From Lachnospiraceae bacterium JLR.KK002 (lineage in GTDB: Bacteria > Bacillota > Clostridia > Lachnospirales > Lachnospiraceae), in NCBI GenBank assembly GCA_036941025.1, contig JAYMNP010000001.1, positions 2,626,501 through 2,690,500 of the forward strand: 64,000 nt of DNA, read 5' to 3'. Numbering within the stretch: the first letter of the stretch is position 1; each line of letters starts with the position of its first letter. Below the pieces are notes generated by a model. The model worked only from the letters and a program-made list of their open reading frames with translations, was not told the origin of the DNA and did no database searches. Both the position numbers and the translations under genes were made by a program. Positions 34,045 through 41,870 of this stretch are shown in pieces.

Positions 34045-34548
34045 ATGCATACCATAAAAACTCCCGTTTTGGGTAAAAATGTCTATATTGCCCCTGGCGC
34101 TGTTGTACGGGGAGATGTAACCCTGGGCGACAATTCCAGTATCTGGTTTCATACGGTTGTGCGGGCGGAAGCCGGTTCCGCGGTCATTGGGGATAATACT
34201 AATATCCAGGATAACTGCGTGCTCCATGTGGACCATGGCGCCGATATCCGGATTGGCAGCCAGGTTACCATCGGCCACGGAGCTATTGTCCACGGGTGCA
34301 CTATTCACAGCAACACCTTAATCGGTATGGGCGCAATCATTATGAATCATGCGGTTATCGGGGAAAACTGCATCATCGGAGCCGGAGCGCTGATTACCCA
34401 GAACACCGTGATTCCGGACAATTCTCTGGTTATCGGCAATCCCGGTAAAATCATACGCCCGGTTACAGACGAAGAAAAGGAAGATATCCGGCGCAATGCC
34501 GCTTATTATGTGGAAGAAGCTGCCGCTTACGCTGAACAGTCTCTGTAA
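34045..34548 (+). CDS. Gamma-carbonic anhydrase family protein
   Basis: 167 residues forming a left-handed beta-helix of hexapeptide repeats (VVRGDVTLGDNSSIWFHTVV; IGSQVTIGHGAIVHGC). The three zinc histidines of the YrdA/PaaY-type gamma family are present in VLHVDHGADI, VTIGHGAIVHGC and the NIQDN-containing loop, so it may hydrate CO2 as a trimer; some family members have other roles. The start (34045) follows GAAAGGATATTACACT. Its last codons (QSL stop) form the first copy of the 40-nt tandem repeat at 34537. Confidence 0.88.
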   Translation: MHTIKTPVLGKNVYIAPGAVVRGDVTLGDNSSIWFHTVVRAEAGSAVIGDNTNIQDNCVLHVDHGADIRIGSQVTIGHGAIVHGCTIHSNTLIGMGAIIMNHAVIGENCIIGAGALITQNTVIPDNSLVIGNPGKIIRPVTDEEKEDIRRNAAYYVEEAAAYAEQSL

Positions 34549-34676
34549 TCTGCGTTTATGTATATTTCATACCAGGCAGTCTCTGTAATCTGCGTTTATG
34601 CATATTTCATACCAGGCAGTCTCTGTAATCTGCATTTATACATGTTTATTCCGGCGGCCTCCGTCATCTGCAGCTA
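34537..34676. repeat. Tandem repeat, 40-nt unit, 3.5 copies
   Basis: Units begin CAGTCTCTGTAATCTGC at 34537, 34577 and 34617, with a degenerate fourth at 34657. The first copy contains the stop codon of the carbonic anhydrase gene and the last reaches the stop of the convergent phosphatase gene. Copies one and two differ at a single base; the later ones diverge. Confidence 0.92.
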
Positions 34677-35135
34677 TGCGTGTTTTGCAAGAATTTCTTC
34701 CAGCAGTCCTTTACAGCCTGCCACCACGTCCTCATAGGTCTGTTCAAAGTCTCCCGTATACCAGGGGTCTGCCACATCCCTGGGGTGATCTGTGTAATCC
34801 AGCAGAAGGCTGAGCTTATGCTCCTTATCATTTCCGGTGATTCGGAGCATATTTTTATAGTTCCACCGGTCCATTCCTATGATGTAATCGTATTTTTGGT
34901 AGTCGCTGCGCTCCATGCGGACCGCATATTTTCCGGCGGTGGAAATACCCTCCTGAGCCAGCCGGCTTCTGGTTCCGCGGTGAACCGGATTGCCGATTTC
35001 TTCCATGCTGGTGGCGGCGCTGGCGATATAAAACTCACTTGCAACGCCCCTCTTTTTTACCATGTCTTTCAAAACAAATTCTGCCATTGGGGAACGGCAG
35101 ATGTTGCCGTGGCAGACGAAAAGTATTCTAATCAT
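34674..35135 (-). CDS. Low-molecular-weight protein tyrosine phosphatase
   Basis: 153 residues. The P-loop VCHGNICRSPMAEF (CX5R) is at the N-terminus and the general-acid Asp is in DVADPWYTGDFEQ near residue 118, both standard for the LMW-PTP family. It removes phosphate from tyrosine, often on capsule or stress kinases. The start MIRILFVCHGN (35135) was chosen because GAAAGGA precedes it; a start six codons earlier lacks a site. It is the last host gene before the prophage; its promoter region 35136-35500 adjoins the element's left end. Confidence 0.92.
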   Translation of the reverse strand: MIRILFVCHGNICRSPMAEFVLKDMVKKRGVASEFYIASAATSMEEIGNPVHRGTRSRLAQEGISTAGKYAVRMERSDYQKYDYIIGMDRWNYKNMLRITGNDKEHKLSLLLDYTDHPRDVADPWYTGDFEQTYEDVVAGCKGLLEEILAKHA

Positions 35136-35156
35136 AATTTTTTCCTTTCTCAAAAT

Positions 35157-35192
35157 GCCCGAAAGTGCCGTGTTTTGGCACGTTTTGCGGGC
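35157..35192. other. Stem-loop in the host-prophage junction region
   Basis: GCCCG and GTGCC pair with GGCAC and CGGGC around a 7-nt loop. The remainder of 35193-35456 contains no gene; the attachment site must lie in or near it but no core can be named without the other end. Confidence 0.45.
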
Positions 35193-35456
35193 TTATATTT
35201 TTTAGTTTTATCACCCCTGTTGTACTACACTTTTTGCAAAATGGGGCAAATCGTAGCAATTCACAGCCCTCATTCGTAGTCTTTCCGTAGTCAGATAGGG
35301 AGTGCAAAACTACTCCGGTTTTTGGGGCAGGGGGTGCATTTTAGGTTTAGGGGTGTGCATCTTTTAACGATACGGATGCATAACGCTTTCCTTATTATAG
35401 CAGAAGTCATCTGTTCATACCACCACATTTTCAATACTATTCCATATCACACAAAT

Positions 35457-35488
35457 GGAAAACGCCCTGCCGAAGCAGAGCGCCTTCC
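35457..35488 (-). terminator. Terminator of the integrase transcript
   Basis: On the minus strand GGCGCTCTGC-TTCG-GCAGGGCGTTTTCC forms a strong UUCG-capped hairpin 15 bases after the integrase stop. Confidence 0.75.
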
Positions 35489-35502
35489 TATCATTTCCTC
35501 AA

Positions 35503-36780
35503 TTAAATTGCCCGGAACATTTTCTGCGATACGGGGTTTTCCCCTTTTGCCTTACCCAGCTCCTTCCTCGCATTTTCCAATTCTTCCATCCGTTTCAGTT
35601 CGCCCTCTGCATCCTCCAGTCCAAGATGTGTATATGTGTTCAGCGTAACGCCAATATCGCTGTGCCCCATTAAGTATTGTAATGTCTTCGGATTCATCCC
35701 CGCCTTTGCCATATTGCTGCAATAGGTATGCCTGCAGACATGGGGCGTGATCTTCGGCATCTGCACCCGGTAAATCTCATTGTAGCGGTTCAGCATATGC
35801 TTGAAACGGTGTTCCCAATGCATCGCCACTTCCGGGTAGCCGTTCTTATCTGTAAAAAGGAACCCTCCATACCCGTCTATGATACGCTCATGCTTCGGCG
35901 GCTCCCTGTCCTCAATGATTGCCCGGAAGCACTGCGCCACATCATCCGTCATCGGCAGTTTCCTGGTTCCCGCATTGGTCTTGGTGCTTTCAATGATGTA
36001 CTCCATTCTTGAGGAGCGCTGCAGTTGGTGGTCGATATTGATAATCCTGTTTTCCAGGTCGATGTCTGAAAGCGTCAGGCCGCAGAATTCCGAAATCCTC
36101 ATGCCTGTATGGAAAAGGATATAGGCTACCTCATAATACTTGCAGTACACTGCATCATCATGGACGAATTTCAGGAATTTCCTCATCTGGTCTTTTGTGA
36201 CTGCTTCGCGCGTTACACTGTCGTTTACCACCACTCCGGCAAGTTCAAACCCGAAAGGGTTTTTATTCAGCACGTCATCATCCACCGCCATTTGGAAGGC
36301 AGGGCGCAGCACTCCCCGTACCGTTTTGATGGTACTGTACCTCTTATTATCTTCCTGCTGCAGCTTTATCAGAAATAGTTTTGCATCCGATGTCTTTACC
36401 CTAGATATCTTGCAGTCTCCAAATGCCTGCTTCTTCAACAGATTCTTTACAAACCCGTAATTCATTTTTGTGCTGTTTTTTGCCCCTGTCCTGGTGGAAA
36501 TATACCTCTCCACCAGTTCATTCACTGTAATGTTCTTTCCCAACGGGTCCAACTGGTTATCCAGGTCGTACCCTATCAGTTTTTCCTTTTCTCTCAGGGA
36601 AAGATCCGGCTTTGTCCCTACCGGCTGCGGGTCGGTGGGTTCCAACCGCCAGCTATACACAAAATGCGGTTTCCCGTTAACATGGTATTTGAACTGATAT
36701 TTCCCATTTGCACGGATGGATTCCCCCCTGCGGAGAACCCTGTGCTTTGAGTCACGTCTCATCCCCGGCTTTCCTGCCAT
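35503..36780 (-). CDS. int: Tn916-type tyrosine recombinase (prophage integrase)
   Basis: 425 residues. The N-terminal arm-binding domain (RRDSKHRVLRRGESIRANGK, then FVYSWRLEPTD) is of the Tn916 Int type. The catalytic domain has the active Arg in FHTGMRISEFCGLT, the Lys region STKTNAGTRKLPM, the box HVCRHTYCSNMAKAG and the nucleophile in MGHSDIGVTLNTYTHL (Tyr of TYTHL). It would integrate and, with the excisionase, excise the element. It overlaps xis by 22 bases. A Tn916-like integrase on a tailed-phage genome indicates exchange between transposon and phage modules. Confidence 0.95.
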   Translation of the reverse strand: MAGKPGMRRDSKHRVLRRGESIRANGKYQFKYHVNGKPHFVYSWRLEPTDPQPVGTKPDLSLREKEKLIGYDLDNQLDPLGKNITVNELVERYISTRTGAKNSTKMNYGFVKNLLKKQAFGDCKISRVKTSDAKLFLIKLQQEDNKRYSTIKTVRGVLRPAFQMAVDDDVLNKNPFGFELAGVVVNDSVTREAVTKDQMRKFLKFVHDDAVYCKYYEVAYILFHTGMRISEFCGLTLSDIDLENRIINIDHQLQRSSRMEYIIESTKTNAGTRKLPMTDDVAQCFRAIIEDREPPKHERIIDGYGGFLFTDKNGYPEVAMHWEHRFKHMLNRYNEIYRVQMPKITPHVCRHTYCSNMAKAGMNPKTLQYLMGHSDIGVTLNTYTHLGLEDAEGELKRMEELENARKELGKAKGENPVSQKMFRAI

Positions 36781-36989
36781 TTCGGTTCCCTCCTTCTTAT
36801 TTCCGGATGTTCTTCCAGATACTTTACAAATTCCGTGCGGAGGATCAGCCTGCGCTTATTATAGTAAAAGGCGACAAAGGGCAGCCCCTCCTCCTTCAGC
36901 AGTGCATAGAATTTCCTGCGGCTCAGCTCAAAATATTCCACTGCTTCCTGAACGGTCAGTACATCCTTATCTTTCAACTGTGGTTTCAT
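36759..36989 (-). CDS. xis: Excisionase (Tn916 Xis-like)
   Basis: 76 residues. Winged-helix excisionase: LTVQEAVEYFELSRRKFYAL followed by a basic strand (YNKRRLILRTEFVKYLEE). It directs the integrase towards excision. The start MKPQLKDKD (36989) was chosen because GGAGG lies eight bases before; the longer frame begins with TTG on that site. Its end overlaps int, so both come from one mRNA. The 25-nt box TTGCTATT-N10-AGAGTGA (37041-37065) is 52 bases upstream and is the likely control site. Confidence 0.88.
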   Translation of the reverse strand: MKPQLKDKDVLTVQEAVEYFELSRRKFYALLKEEGLPFVAFYYNKRRLILRTEFVKYLEEHPEIRRREPKWQESRG

Positions 36990-37040
36990 TTCCGCAACCT
37001 CCAATCAGTATTTCTGCCCCTTCCGGGGTCATAACATATA

Positions 37041-37065
37041 TCACTCTAAAGCCGATAAATAGCAA
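37041..37065 (-). promoter_or_regulatory. Shared 25-nt box, copy A (upstream of xis)
   Basis: Minus strand: TTGCTATT, ten bases, AGAGTGA. Read as a promoter it would be TTGCTA-N17-GATATA. One of five copies with identical spacing. Confidence 0.75.
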
Positions 37066-37089
37066 CTACTTTTGGCAGATAAAAACTAT

Positions 37090-37329
37090 TTATATCTCCG
37101 AGGAATCATCAATGAATTTTTCAAATTTGGGGCGGATGATCAAATATTTATTACCGCAGAACACAGAAAATCTGCCCGTATTTTCCTCTGCCATCCTGCG
37201 CATTTTTTTAATTCCAATATTAAAGTAAGCTGCCGCCTCTTTAATGGTAAGTGTATACTTCTCGCATATCGGTACAAGACCCTCCTTTGCAATCACTATA
37301 TCTTCCACTTCACTTTTTTTATTCTGCAT
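37090..37329 (-). CDS. Second excisionase-like DNA-binding protein
   Basis: 79 residues from MQNKKSEVED (GGAGG eight bases upstream). ICEKYTLTIKEAAAYFNIGI, then KKMRRMAEENTGRFSVF is closer to Tn916 Xis than the product of the adjacent xis gene. Its start overlaps the end of the upstream HTH/zinc gene by 11 bases, and the shared box A separates it from xis. Two Xis-type proteins in tandem suggest one has become a regulator of the other or of the integrase. Function in excision is inferred from the family only. Confidence 0.85.
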   Translation of the reverse strand: MQNKKSEVEDIVIAKEGLVPICEKYTLTIKEAAAYFNIGIKKMRRMAEENTGRFSVFCGNKYLIIRPKFEKFIDDSSEI

Positions 37330-37744
37330 TCTGTCCACCTCCGAACCTGTCCGCCACATAACACGCATGAGAACAGTATTTCCTACCCGCATTGCCATAA
37401 GCCGTGAACGGCTTTTTGCAGCAGGCGCACACGAATTCATAATGCGCCTTCCGTTCCACCTGATCCAGGTGGCTGTTCCACCACTTATTGCGGCATTTAT
37501 CGGAACAGAACCTCTTGGCTTTCCGCCCCGGATTCTGTTTCACCTCCGCCCCGCAGCACGGGCAGATTCCCTTATCCCCATCCGCAGACGGCACCGCCAT
37601 TTTTATTTTCTCCGCACCCAGTCCCTTCCTCTGGCAGAATGATTTTACTGTGTTCTCTGAAATGCCAAGTTTCTGCGCAATCTTCCTATATCCACAGCCA
37701 TCGGCTCTCATCTGCCGTATCCTGTCTTTTTGCCTGTCAGTCAT
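37319..37744 (-). CDS. HTH and zinc-ribbon protein of mobile-element type
   Basis: 141 residues. An N-terminal helix-turn-helix (RMRADGCGYRKIAQKLGISE, residues 10-35) of the kind found in sigma region 4 or resolvases is followed by two zinc sites: CPCCGAEV...FCSDKCR (about 62-85) and CACCKKPF...YCSHACY (about 105-130). The family is often found next to Tn916-type int/xis in Firmicute elements and may act in their control. It is the first gene of the int module and lies just before the late-gene terminator. Confidence 0.75.
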   Translation of the reverse strand: MTDRQKDRIRQMRADGCGYRKIAQKLGISENTVKSFCQRKGLGAEKIKMAVPSADGDKGICPCCGAEVKQNPGRKAKRFCSDKCRNKWWNSHLDQVERKAHYEFVCACCKKPFTAYGNAGRKYCSHACYVADRFGGGQNAE

Positions 37745-37812
37745 GAAAACGCCTCCTCACTATACGGAGATTTGAACCGCAGTTCGGCGGGGTGTTTTCA
37801 CCAAAAAAAATA

Positions 37813-37850
37813 ACGCCTGCAGGAATCCAAAAAGGAACTCCTGCAGGCGT
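37813..37850 (-). terminator. Terminator of the late (lysis) transcript
   Basis: A perfect 12-bp stem (ACGCCTGCAGGA) with 14-nt loop; on the minus strand it ends in TATTTTTTTT, eight bases after the lysin stop. Confidence 0.9.
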
Positions 37851-37858
37851 CAGACCAT

Positions 37859-39370
37859 TTATACCCTCTTTGCGTAATCCAGCGAAATCCATCCGTCTCT
37901 CTTTTCCTGGTAGGATTTCAGCAATCCCCACCTGGATGCGCCTTCGCCGTCTGCCTCCTCCACTATCGTGAAAGTGCCGGCTCCGGTATATTTCCCGGTC
38001 TTGCCGTGGTCAGTGCCAGGGCCTTTCCGGATGTTAAGGTTTGGGATGGATACCTGCACCAGATACGGCTTGAACGCTGCCGTACTGGAATACACTGCCT
38101 TCCCCGACTCATCAAACACGGAGCAGCCCGGATTCTCATCCGCACATTTCTTTGCGTTCTCCAGCGACTTGAACGCCCCTTTCTGCGAGGATGCGTCTGC
38201 CCAGGTCTTCCGGACACGGTACCAGATTTCCGTTTCTATAGGAGCCGGGGAAGATGCCTCTCCTTCCGTTCCAAGAATGCCTTTCAGGATCGTGAGTATC
38301 TTCTCCCCATAGCCGGCGCCTGCCGCCCATCCCTTTCCGGCAGGGTTTTCCTTCTGCCCAAGCCACTCCACATATTCCGCACAGCCCCTTGTGACATATT
38401 TGAACCGCGGGTCAATGCAGGTGTTCTTGAGTGCGTCCGTGGAAGCATAGGCTTTCAAGTGCTGCACCTGCGCCCGGATGCCGAGCTGCGGCGTGTCAAA
38501 GGAATTCCCCTTTACACCGTTAGAAGTCACGCCCATGCCGCAGAAGTTGTTCTGTGAAAGCGTGACCGCAGAGCCGGAAAAGGTGAAGTTCCCGGTCTCA
38601 AGGCAGGACTGCGCAAAGGCAATGTCGCCACGGACTCCTTCTGCTTTTCCTTCCGAAAGGTACAGCGGAACCATGTCGAGGACGGACTGCGCCACGGACG
38701 GGTTCTTCTTTTTCAGATATGCCTGCATCTGCTCCGCCGTTGCCGTGGCATTCCCCATGATCTTGGTGTATCTGTCTGTGCCAGAAGCAGTGCCGCCCAT
38801 CGCTGCCTTGACCGCTTTACGGAAGGAATCCATTGTGTACCCCATCCCAAGCTGCGCCCACAAATGCTCCGGGTCGCCGTGGTTGCTGGCAATGCCCCTC
38901 GCACAGCCTTCCTTGTGGCTGATGATGACACCGTCCGCAAGCGGGTCAAGGCTGTACTTTTCACAGAGCATGGCGAACAGCTCCACCGCCGTCTCATAAG
39001 TCCTTTTCGCCACCGCCTTTGCCGCAGCCGTGTCGGAGCAGGTGAAATTGCTGCCCGATGTGTATTTGATACATGTCGGTTCGCACATTTCCACCCCGAT
39101 ATGGGTATTGTTGCCGCTGCCCTTGCTGCCGGAGCCGCAGTGCCACCCCCTGTGATTCCACGGTAATGTCTGGTAAGCCGTGCCATCGTTCCCGTCAATG
39201 AATCCGTGGACGCAGGATGTGTCATGCGCAGGGCTGTTCCATGAGTTGATGAATACGGACGCCTTCGGCTGCGGGCAGCCCACGGAATGGAGCATCAGTC
39301 CCTTTACCGTGATCTTCCTCCCTGCCGTGTAGCAGGGGTTTTTCGTCAGAATATTTTCTACCAGCTTCAT
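37859..39370 (-). CDS. Phage endolysin: amidase, glucosaminidase and SH3 domains
   Basis: 503 residues. An N-terminal Amidase_2 domain (zinc ligands in GLMLHSVGCPQ and VIISHKEGCARGIASNHGDP) cuts the amide between muramic acid and the peptide. A second domain at about 205-360 (MQAYLKKKNPSVAQ, GDIAFAQSCLETGNFTFSGS) is of the glucosaminidase/LYZ2 type. A C-terminal SH3b part (VSIPNLNIRKGPGTDHGKTG) binds wall. No signal peptide, so release depends on the holin encoded one base upstream. Two catalytic domains plus a binding domain is a rich but known arrangement in clostridial prophages. Confidence 0.93.
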   Translation of the reverse strand: MKLVENILTKNPCYTAGRKITVKGLMLHSVGCPQPKASVFINSWNSPAHDTSCVHGFIDGNDGTAYQTLPWNHRGWHCGSGSKGSGNNTHIGVEMCEPTCIKYTSGSNFTCSDTAAAKAVAKRTYETAVELFAMLCEKYSLDPLADGVIISHKEGCARGIASNHGDPEHLWAQLGMGYTMDSFRKAVKAAMGGTASGTDRYTKIMGNATATAEQMQAYLKKKNPSVAQSVLDMVPLYLSEGKAEGVRGDIAFAQSCLETGNFTFSGSAVTLSQNNFCGMGVTSNGVKGNSFDTPQLGIRAQVQHLKAYASTDALKNTCIDPRFKYVTRGCAEYVEWLGQKENPAGKGWAAGAGYGEKILTILKGILGTEGEASSPAPIETEIWYRVRKTWADASSQKGAFKSLENAKKCADENPGCSVFDESGKAVYSSTAAFKPYLVQVSIPNLNIRKGPGTDHGKTGKYTGAGTFTIVEEADGEGASRWGLLKSYQEKRDGWISLDYAKRV

Positions 39371-39790
39371 TTACTCGTCCTCCTTCCCGTTTTCTGCCCT
39401 GTCGTGGAGCTGTGCCAGGATATCCTTCAGCTTCTCCGGGATGGGCAGCCCCAGGTGTCCGGCATTCTCCAGAAGGCTCACGCCCTCGTTGGAGATATAG
39501 AAAAAGATGACCGCCGTCCGCAAAACGCTGCCTGTGCCGATGACCTGCACATCGAGGATGTTGGCGATCCCAACAAGCAGGAAGATCAGCACCTTTTTTG
39601 CGATGCCCTTAAAGCCGACCTCGCTGGACAGCTTCTTATCCGCCGCGGCACACATCACGCCCGTGATGTAATCCACCACGACAAAAGCAATCAGCGCATA
39701 CAGCAGACCGTCACAGCCGCCAAGGAAATACCCAAGCCATCCCCCGGTGGCTGCAAAGATGAGTTGGATCGTGTTCCAGAATTCTTTCAT
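39371..39790 (-). CDS. Phage holin
   Basis: 139 residues from MKEFWNTIQLIFAATGG, with AGGAGGG eight bases before the ATG; a longer frame lacks a site. Three or four hydrophobic segments and the middle stretch AFVVVDYITGVMCAAADKKL, SEVGFKGIAKKVLIFLLVGI identify the phage_holin_4 (TcdE/BhlA-type) family, which forms holes in the cytoplasmic membrane to let the endolysin out. It is the penultimate gene of the late transcript, directly before the lysin. Confidence 0.92.
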   Translation of the reverse strand: MKEFWNTIQLIFAATGGWLGYFLGGCDGLLYALIAFVVVDYITGVMCAAADKKLSSEVGFKGIAKKVLIFLLVGIANILDVQVIGTGSVLRTAVIFFYISNEGVSLLENAGHLGLPIPEKLKDILAQLHDRAENGKEDE

Positions 39791-39936
39791 AGTGAAACCC
39801 TCCTTTAAAAGATTTTTTGTATGATAAAAGGCCGCCCGCCAGACGGCGGACAGCCCTGTATCCATGGAAATATTTGGTTGTGTCAATTACACAAGTATCT
39901 GTGGGAATCTTTGTCACATTTATGCCCCTGTTTTCC

Positions 39937-39961
39937 TTGCTATTTCACGGCTTTAGAGTGA
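39937..39961 (+). promoter_or_regulatory. Shared 25-nt box, copy E (upstream of symE-like gene)
   Basis: Plus strand: TTGCTATT, ten bases, AGAGTGA, followed by TTAATAACACTACCCGAAG as in the other copies. It is the only plus-strand copy and faces the only plus-strand prophage gene. Confidence 0.78.
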
Positions 39962-40040
39962 TTAATAACACTACCCGAAGCCCCGCCTGCCAAAAAAGCG
40001 GGAGGCGGCAGGGAAAATAAAAAATTCAGGAGGATACCTT

Positions 40041-40403
40041 ATGAAGACAAAGAACATCAAAGTCGTATACACAAGCCGCTACTCGCAGAGCCTCGGTGTC
40101 CGGCACACCGGCACGGGCCCATGCACCGAAGTCCCGAAGATACAGATGGAGGGCCGCTGGCTGGAGCAGCTCGGCTTCACCATCGGCGCCCCGCTCATCG
40201 TGGAATACGAGGAAGGCTCCATCCACATCCGCACCCTCACCGCTGAAGAGCTGGCGGAAAAAGAACAGCGGGAAGCCCAGGCGGAGCTTGAGAAAAAGAT
40301 CGCGCAGCTTGAAAAGATGAAGCGCCGCGCGGAAAAAAAAGCCGCATCCCTCTCCATGGTCGCAGAGCCGTCCGGCAGGTACGCCACATCCGCACAGCAG
40401 TAA
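40041..40403 (+). CDS. SymE-like toxin family protein
   Basis: 120 residues, CAGGAGG upstream. The core VPKIQMEGRWLEQLGFTIGA, PLIVEYEEGSIHIRTLT is the SymE-type AbrB-like fold; a charged coiled-coil tail (EKEQREAQAELEKKIAQLEK) extends it. In E. coli SymE is an SOS-induced type I toxin that acts on RNA or nucleoid structure and is held down by an antisense RNA. Here it is encoded on the strand opposite to all phage late genes and so would be covered by late antisense transcription from the tail genes into the holin. Toxicity is inferred, not shown. Confidence 0.78.
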   Translation: MKTKNIKVVYTSRYSQSLGVRHTGTGPCTEVPKIQMEGRWLEQLGFTIGAPLIVEYEEGSIHIRTLTAEELAEKEQREAQAELEKKIAQLEKMKRRAEKKAASLSMVAEPSGRYATSAQQ

Positions 40404-40445
40404 ATCCGGAGCCGGGACTCCCGGCGCACACTCCGCCCTCTTACC

Positions 40446-40473
40446 ACGGCAGGAGAAACGCCTCCCCTGCCGT
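40446..40473. terminator. Possible hairpin terminator between convergent genes
   Basis: An 8-bp stem ACGGCAGG/CCTGCCGT with a 12-nt loop between the SymE-like gene and the tail-associated gene; no T run, so it is a weak candidate. Confidence 0.35.
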
Positions 40474-40481
40474 AAGCCCTG

Positions 40482-41858
40482 TCACGCCTGCTCCGTCAGC
40501 GTGTAAGTCACCTTCATGGTCTTATCCGCCGTTTTCTCCACCGCATGTTCAAGGTTGTTGATCGTCGCAAGGTACGGCATGATCATAAAAAGGCATCTGT
40601 CACTGGGGCTCCACCCGACCAGGTAGTTCTTATACCGGAAAGCCGGCGTGGTGATCGACCCCAGCCTGCTGTTCGTCCCTTTTGTCTCCACGGCCGTGTC
40701 ATCCTCCAGGATCATGAAATTCGTCCCAAAGATGATGCCGTTCACCACCTGCAGGTAGCAGTTCGAAATAGAACTGCTCGCCCCCGCTGCCGGGAACTCA
40801 ATATACGTGATGTCCGCAGTATTGGAAAGGCTGATCTTATAAACTCCCGACCTGTTGTACCGCAGCGCATACAGGTACCCGCCCCTTATGCAGCAGTTCC
40901 TCTGGCATGTGATGGAATACTGCGACGTGGAATAGTTCTGGGTCCCAAGCACCGCCAGGAACGTGGAGGCAAACGTCCATGTCCCCTCCGTAAAGGAATG
41001 GTCAGATTTTGATATCCTGATCCAGTACACCGTGGCTGTCCCGCTCGAATTTGCCGTATTGCGCAGGCCGTACCAGTACCCGTCACCGCCGTCAAGGAAA
41101 GTGCCGTTGCTGCCGCTGAAGGAGAAAACGGACGGCTCCAGCATATCCTCCTCCTGGATCCGGTAGCCGCCCTCATCCATCCCGTCCAGGAGCCCCAGCT
41201 CCGTAGCCGCCACATGCAGCTTCCGGATCCACACCTTTGCGTTGCTGTAGGACAGGGATATGGCATAATTCTCCTCAATATTCAGTTCCACGATGCAGTA
41301 AAAATACCATCTCTCACTGTAATCACTCATCGCATACTGCGAAGTCTTGATGAGCTTGAACACACCGTCATCGGAATTAATATTACCCATCCCTCCCCTC
41401 CCGCCAAGCGGGTTGGTCAGCGCAAGCGCCGCGATCGTCCCGTTCCCCTGGGAAGTCGTAAAATCCCAGACATATTTATAGCCGTTGGACAGCCTTGCAG
41501 ACTCCGTTGCGTTATAGCTTCCCCTGGCCAGATCTGTCGAAGAATTCACGTCATTGGATGCCCATGCAAACGGGAGGTTTCCCGATGACGGGTATGTGTT
41601 GTCCTTATCCTCTTCCAGCGACTCCGAGAACAGCAATATGCCCGCCGTCCCTTTCGGGCATATCGGGAGCAGGTAAGCATCAAGCACGATATCCGTGCCC
41701 GTGATGGTCTGCTCCACGGCACGGTACAGCATCCCGAACGGGTTGCACCCGAACGCATCCCCGATGGCGTTCGTCACCATGTTGTCATGTTCATAGGTTT
41801 CCACCTCCCCCGTATTCACATCCGTAAGTTCAATTGCCGTATGTCCTTTTACAACCAT
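40482..41858 (-). CDS. Putative receptor-binding or tail-tip structural protein
   Basis: 458 residues, first a short domain (IELTDVNTGEVETYEHDNMV), then repeated strands with Trp/Tyr-rich blades (DGGDGYWYGLRNTANSSGTA; GGYLYALRYNRSGVYKISLS) that look like a beta-propeller, ending with TADKTMKVTYTLTEQA. It lies after the tail-tip protein and before holin, the usual place of host-recognition proteins. No family is recognised with certainty; the role as adhesin is inferred from position and fold-like features. It overlaps nothing and is spaced 12 bases from the upstream tail gene. Confidence 0.65.
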   Translation of the reverse strand: MVVKGHTAIELTDVNTGEVETYEHDNMVTNAIGDAFGCNPFGMLYRAVEQTITGTDIVLDAYLLPICPKGTAGILLFSESLEEDKDNTYPSSGNLPFAWASNDVNSSTDLARGSYNATESARLSNGYKYVWDFTTSQGNGTIAALALTNPLGGRGGMGNINSDDGVFKLIKTSQYAMSDYSERWYFYCIVELNIEENYAISLSYSNAKVWIRKLHVAATELGLLDGMDEGGYRIQEEDMLEPSVFSFSGSNGTFLDGGDGYWYGLRNTANSSGTATVYWIRISKSDHSFTEGTWTFASTFLAVLGTQNYSTSQYSITCQRNCCIRGGYLYALRYNRSGVYKISLSNTADITYIEFPAAGASSSISNCYLQVVNGIIFGTNFMILEDDTAVETKGTNSRLGSITTPAFRYKNYLVGWSPSDRCLFMIMPYLATINNLEHAVEKTADKTMKVTYTLTEQA

Positions 41859-41870
41859 CTCTCCATCCTC

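Noticed and set aside
35155..35500. A named attachment-site core
   Set aside because: The other prophage end lies beyond the window, so no direct repeat can be matched; only the region can be given.
38006..39166. Plus-strand and second-frame ORFs across the lysin gene
   Set aside because: Arg/Ala/Pro-rich shadows typical of GC-rich coding DNA; the lysin domains are unambiguous.
39962..40040. Terminator hairpin in the SymE leader
   Set aside because: GC-rich bases near 39980-40015 can pair in part, but not as a clean stem and without a T run.
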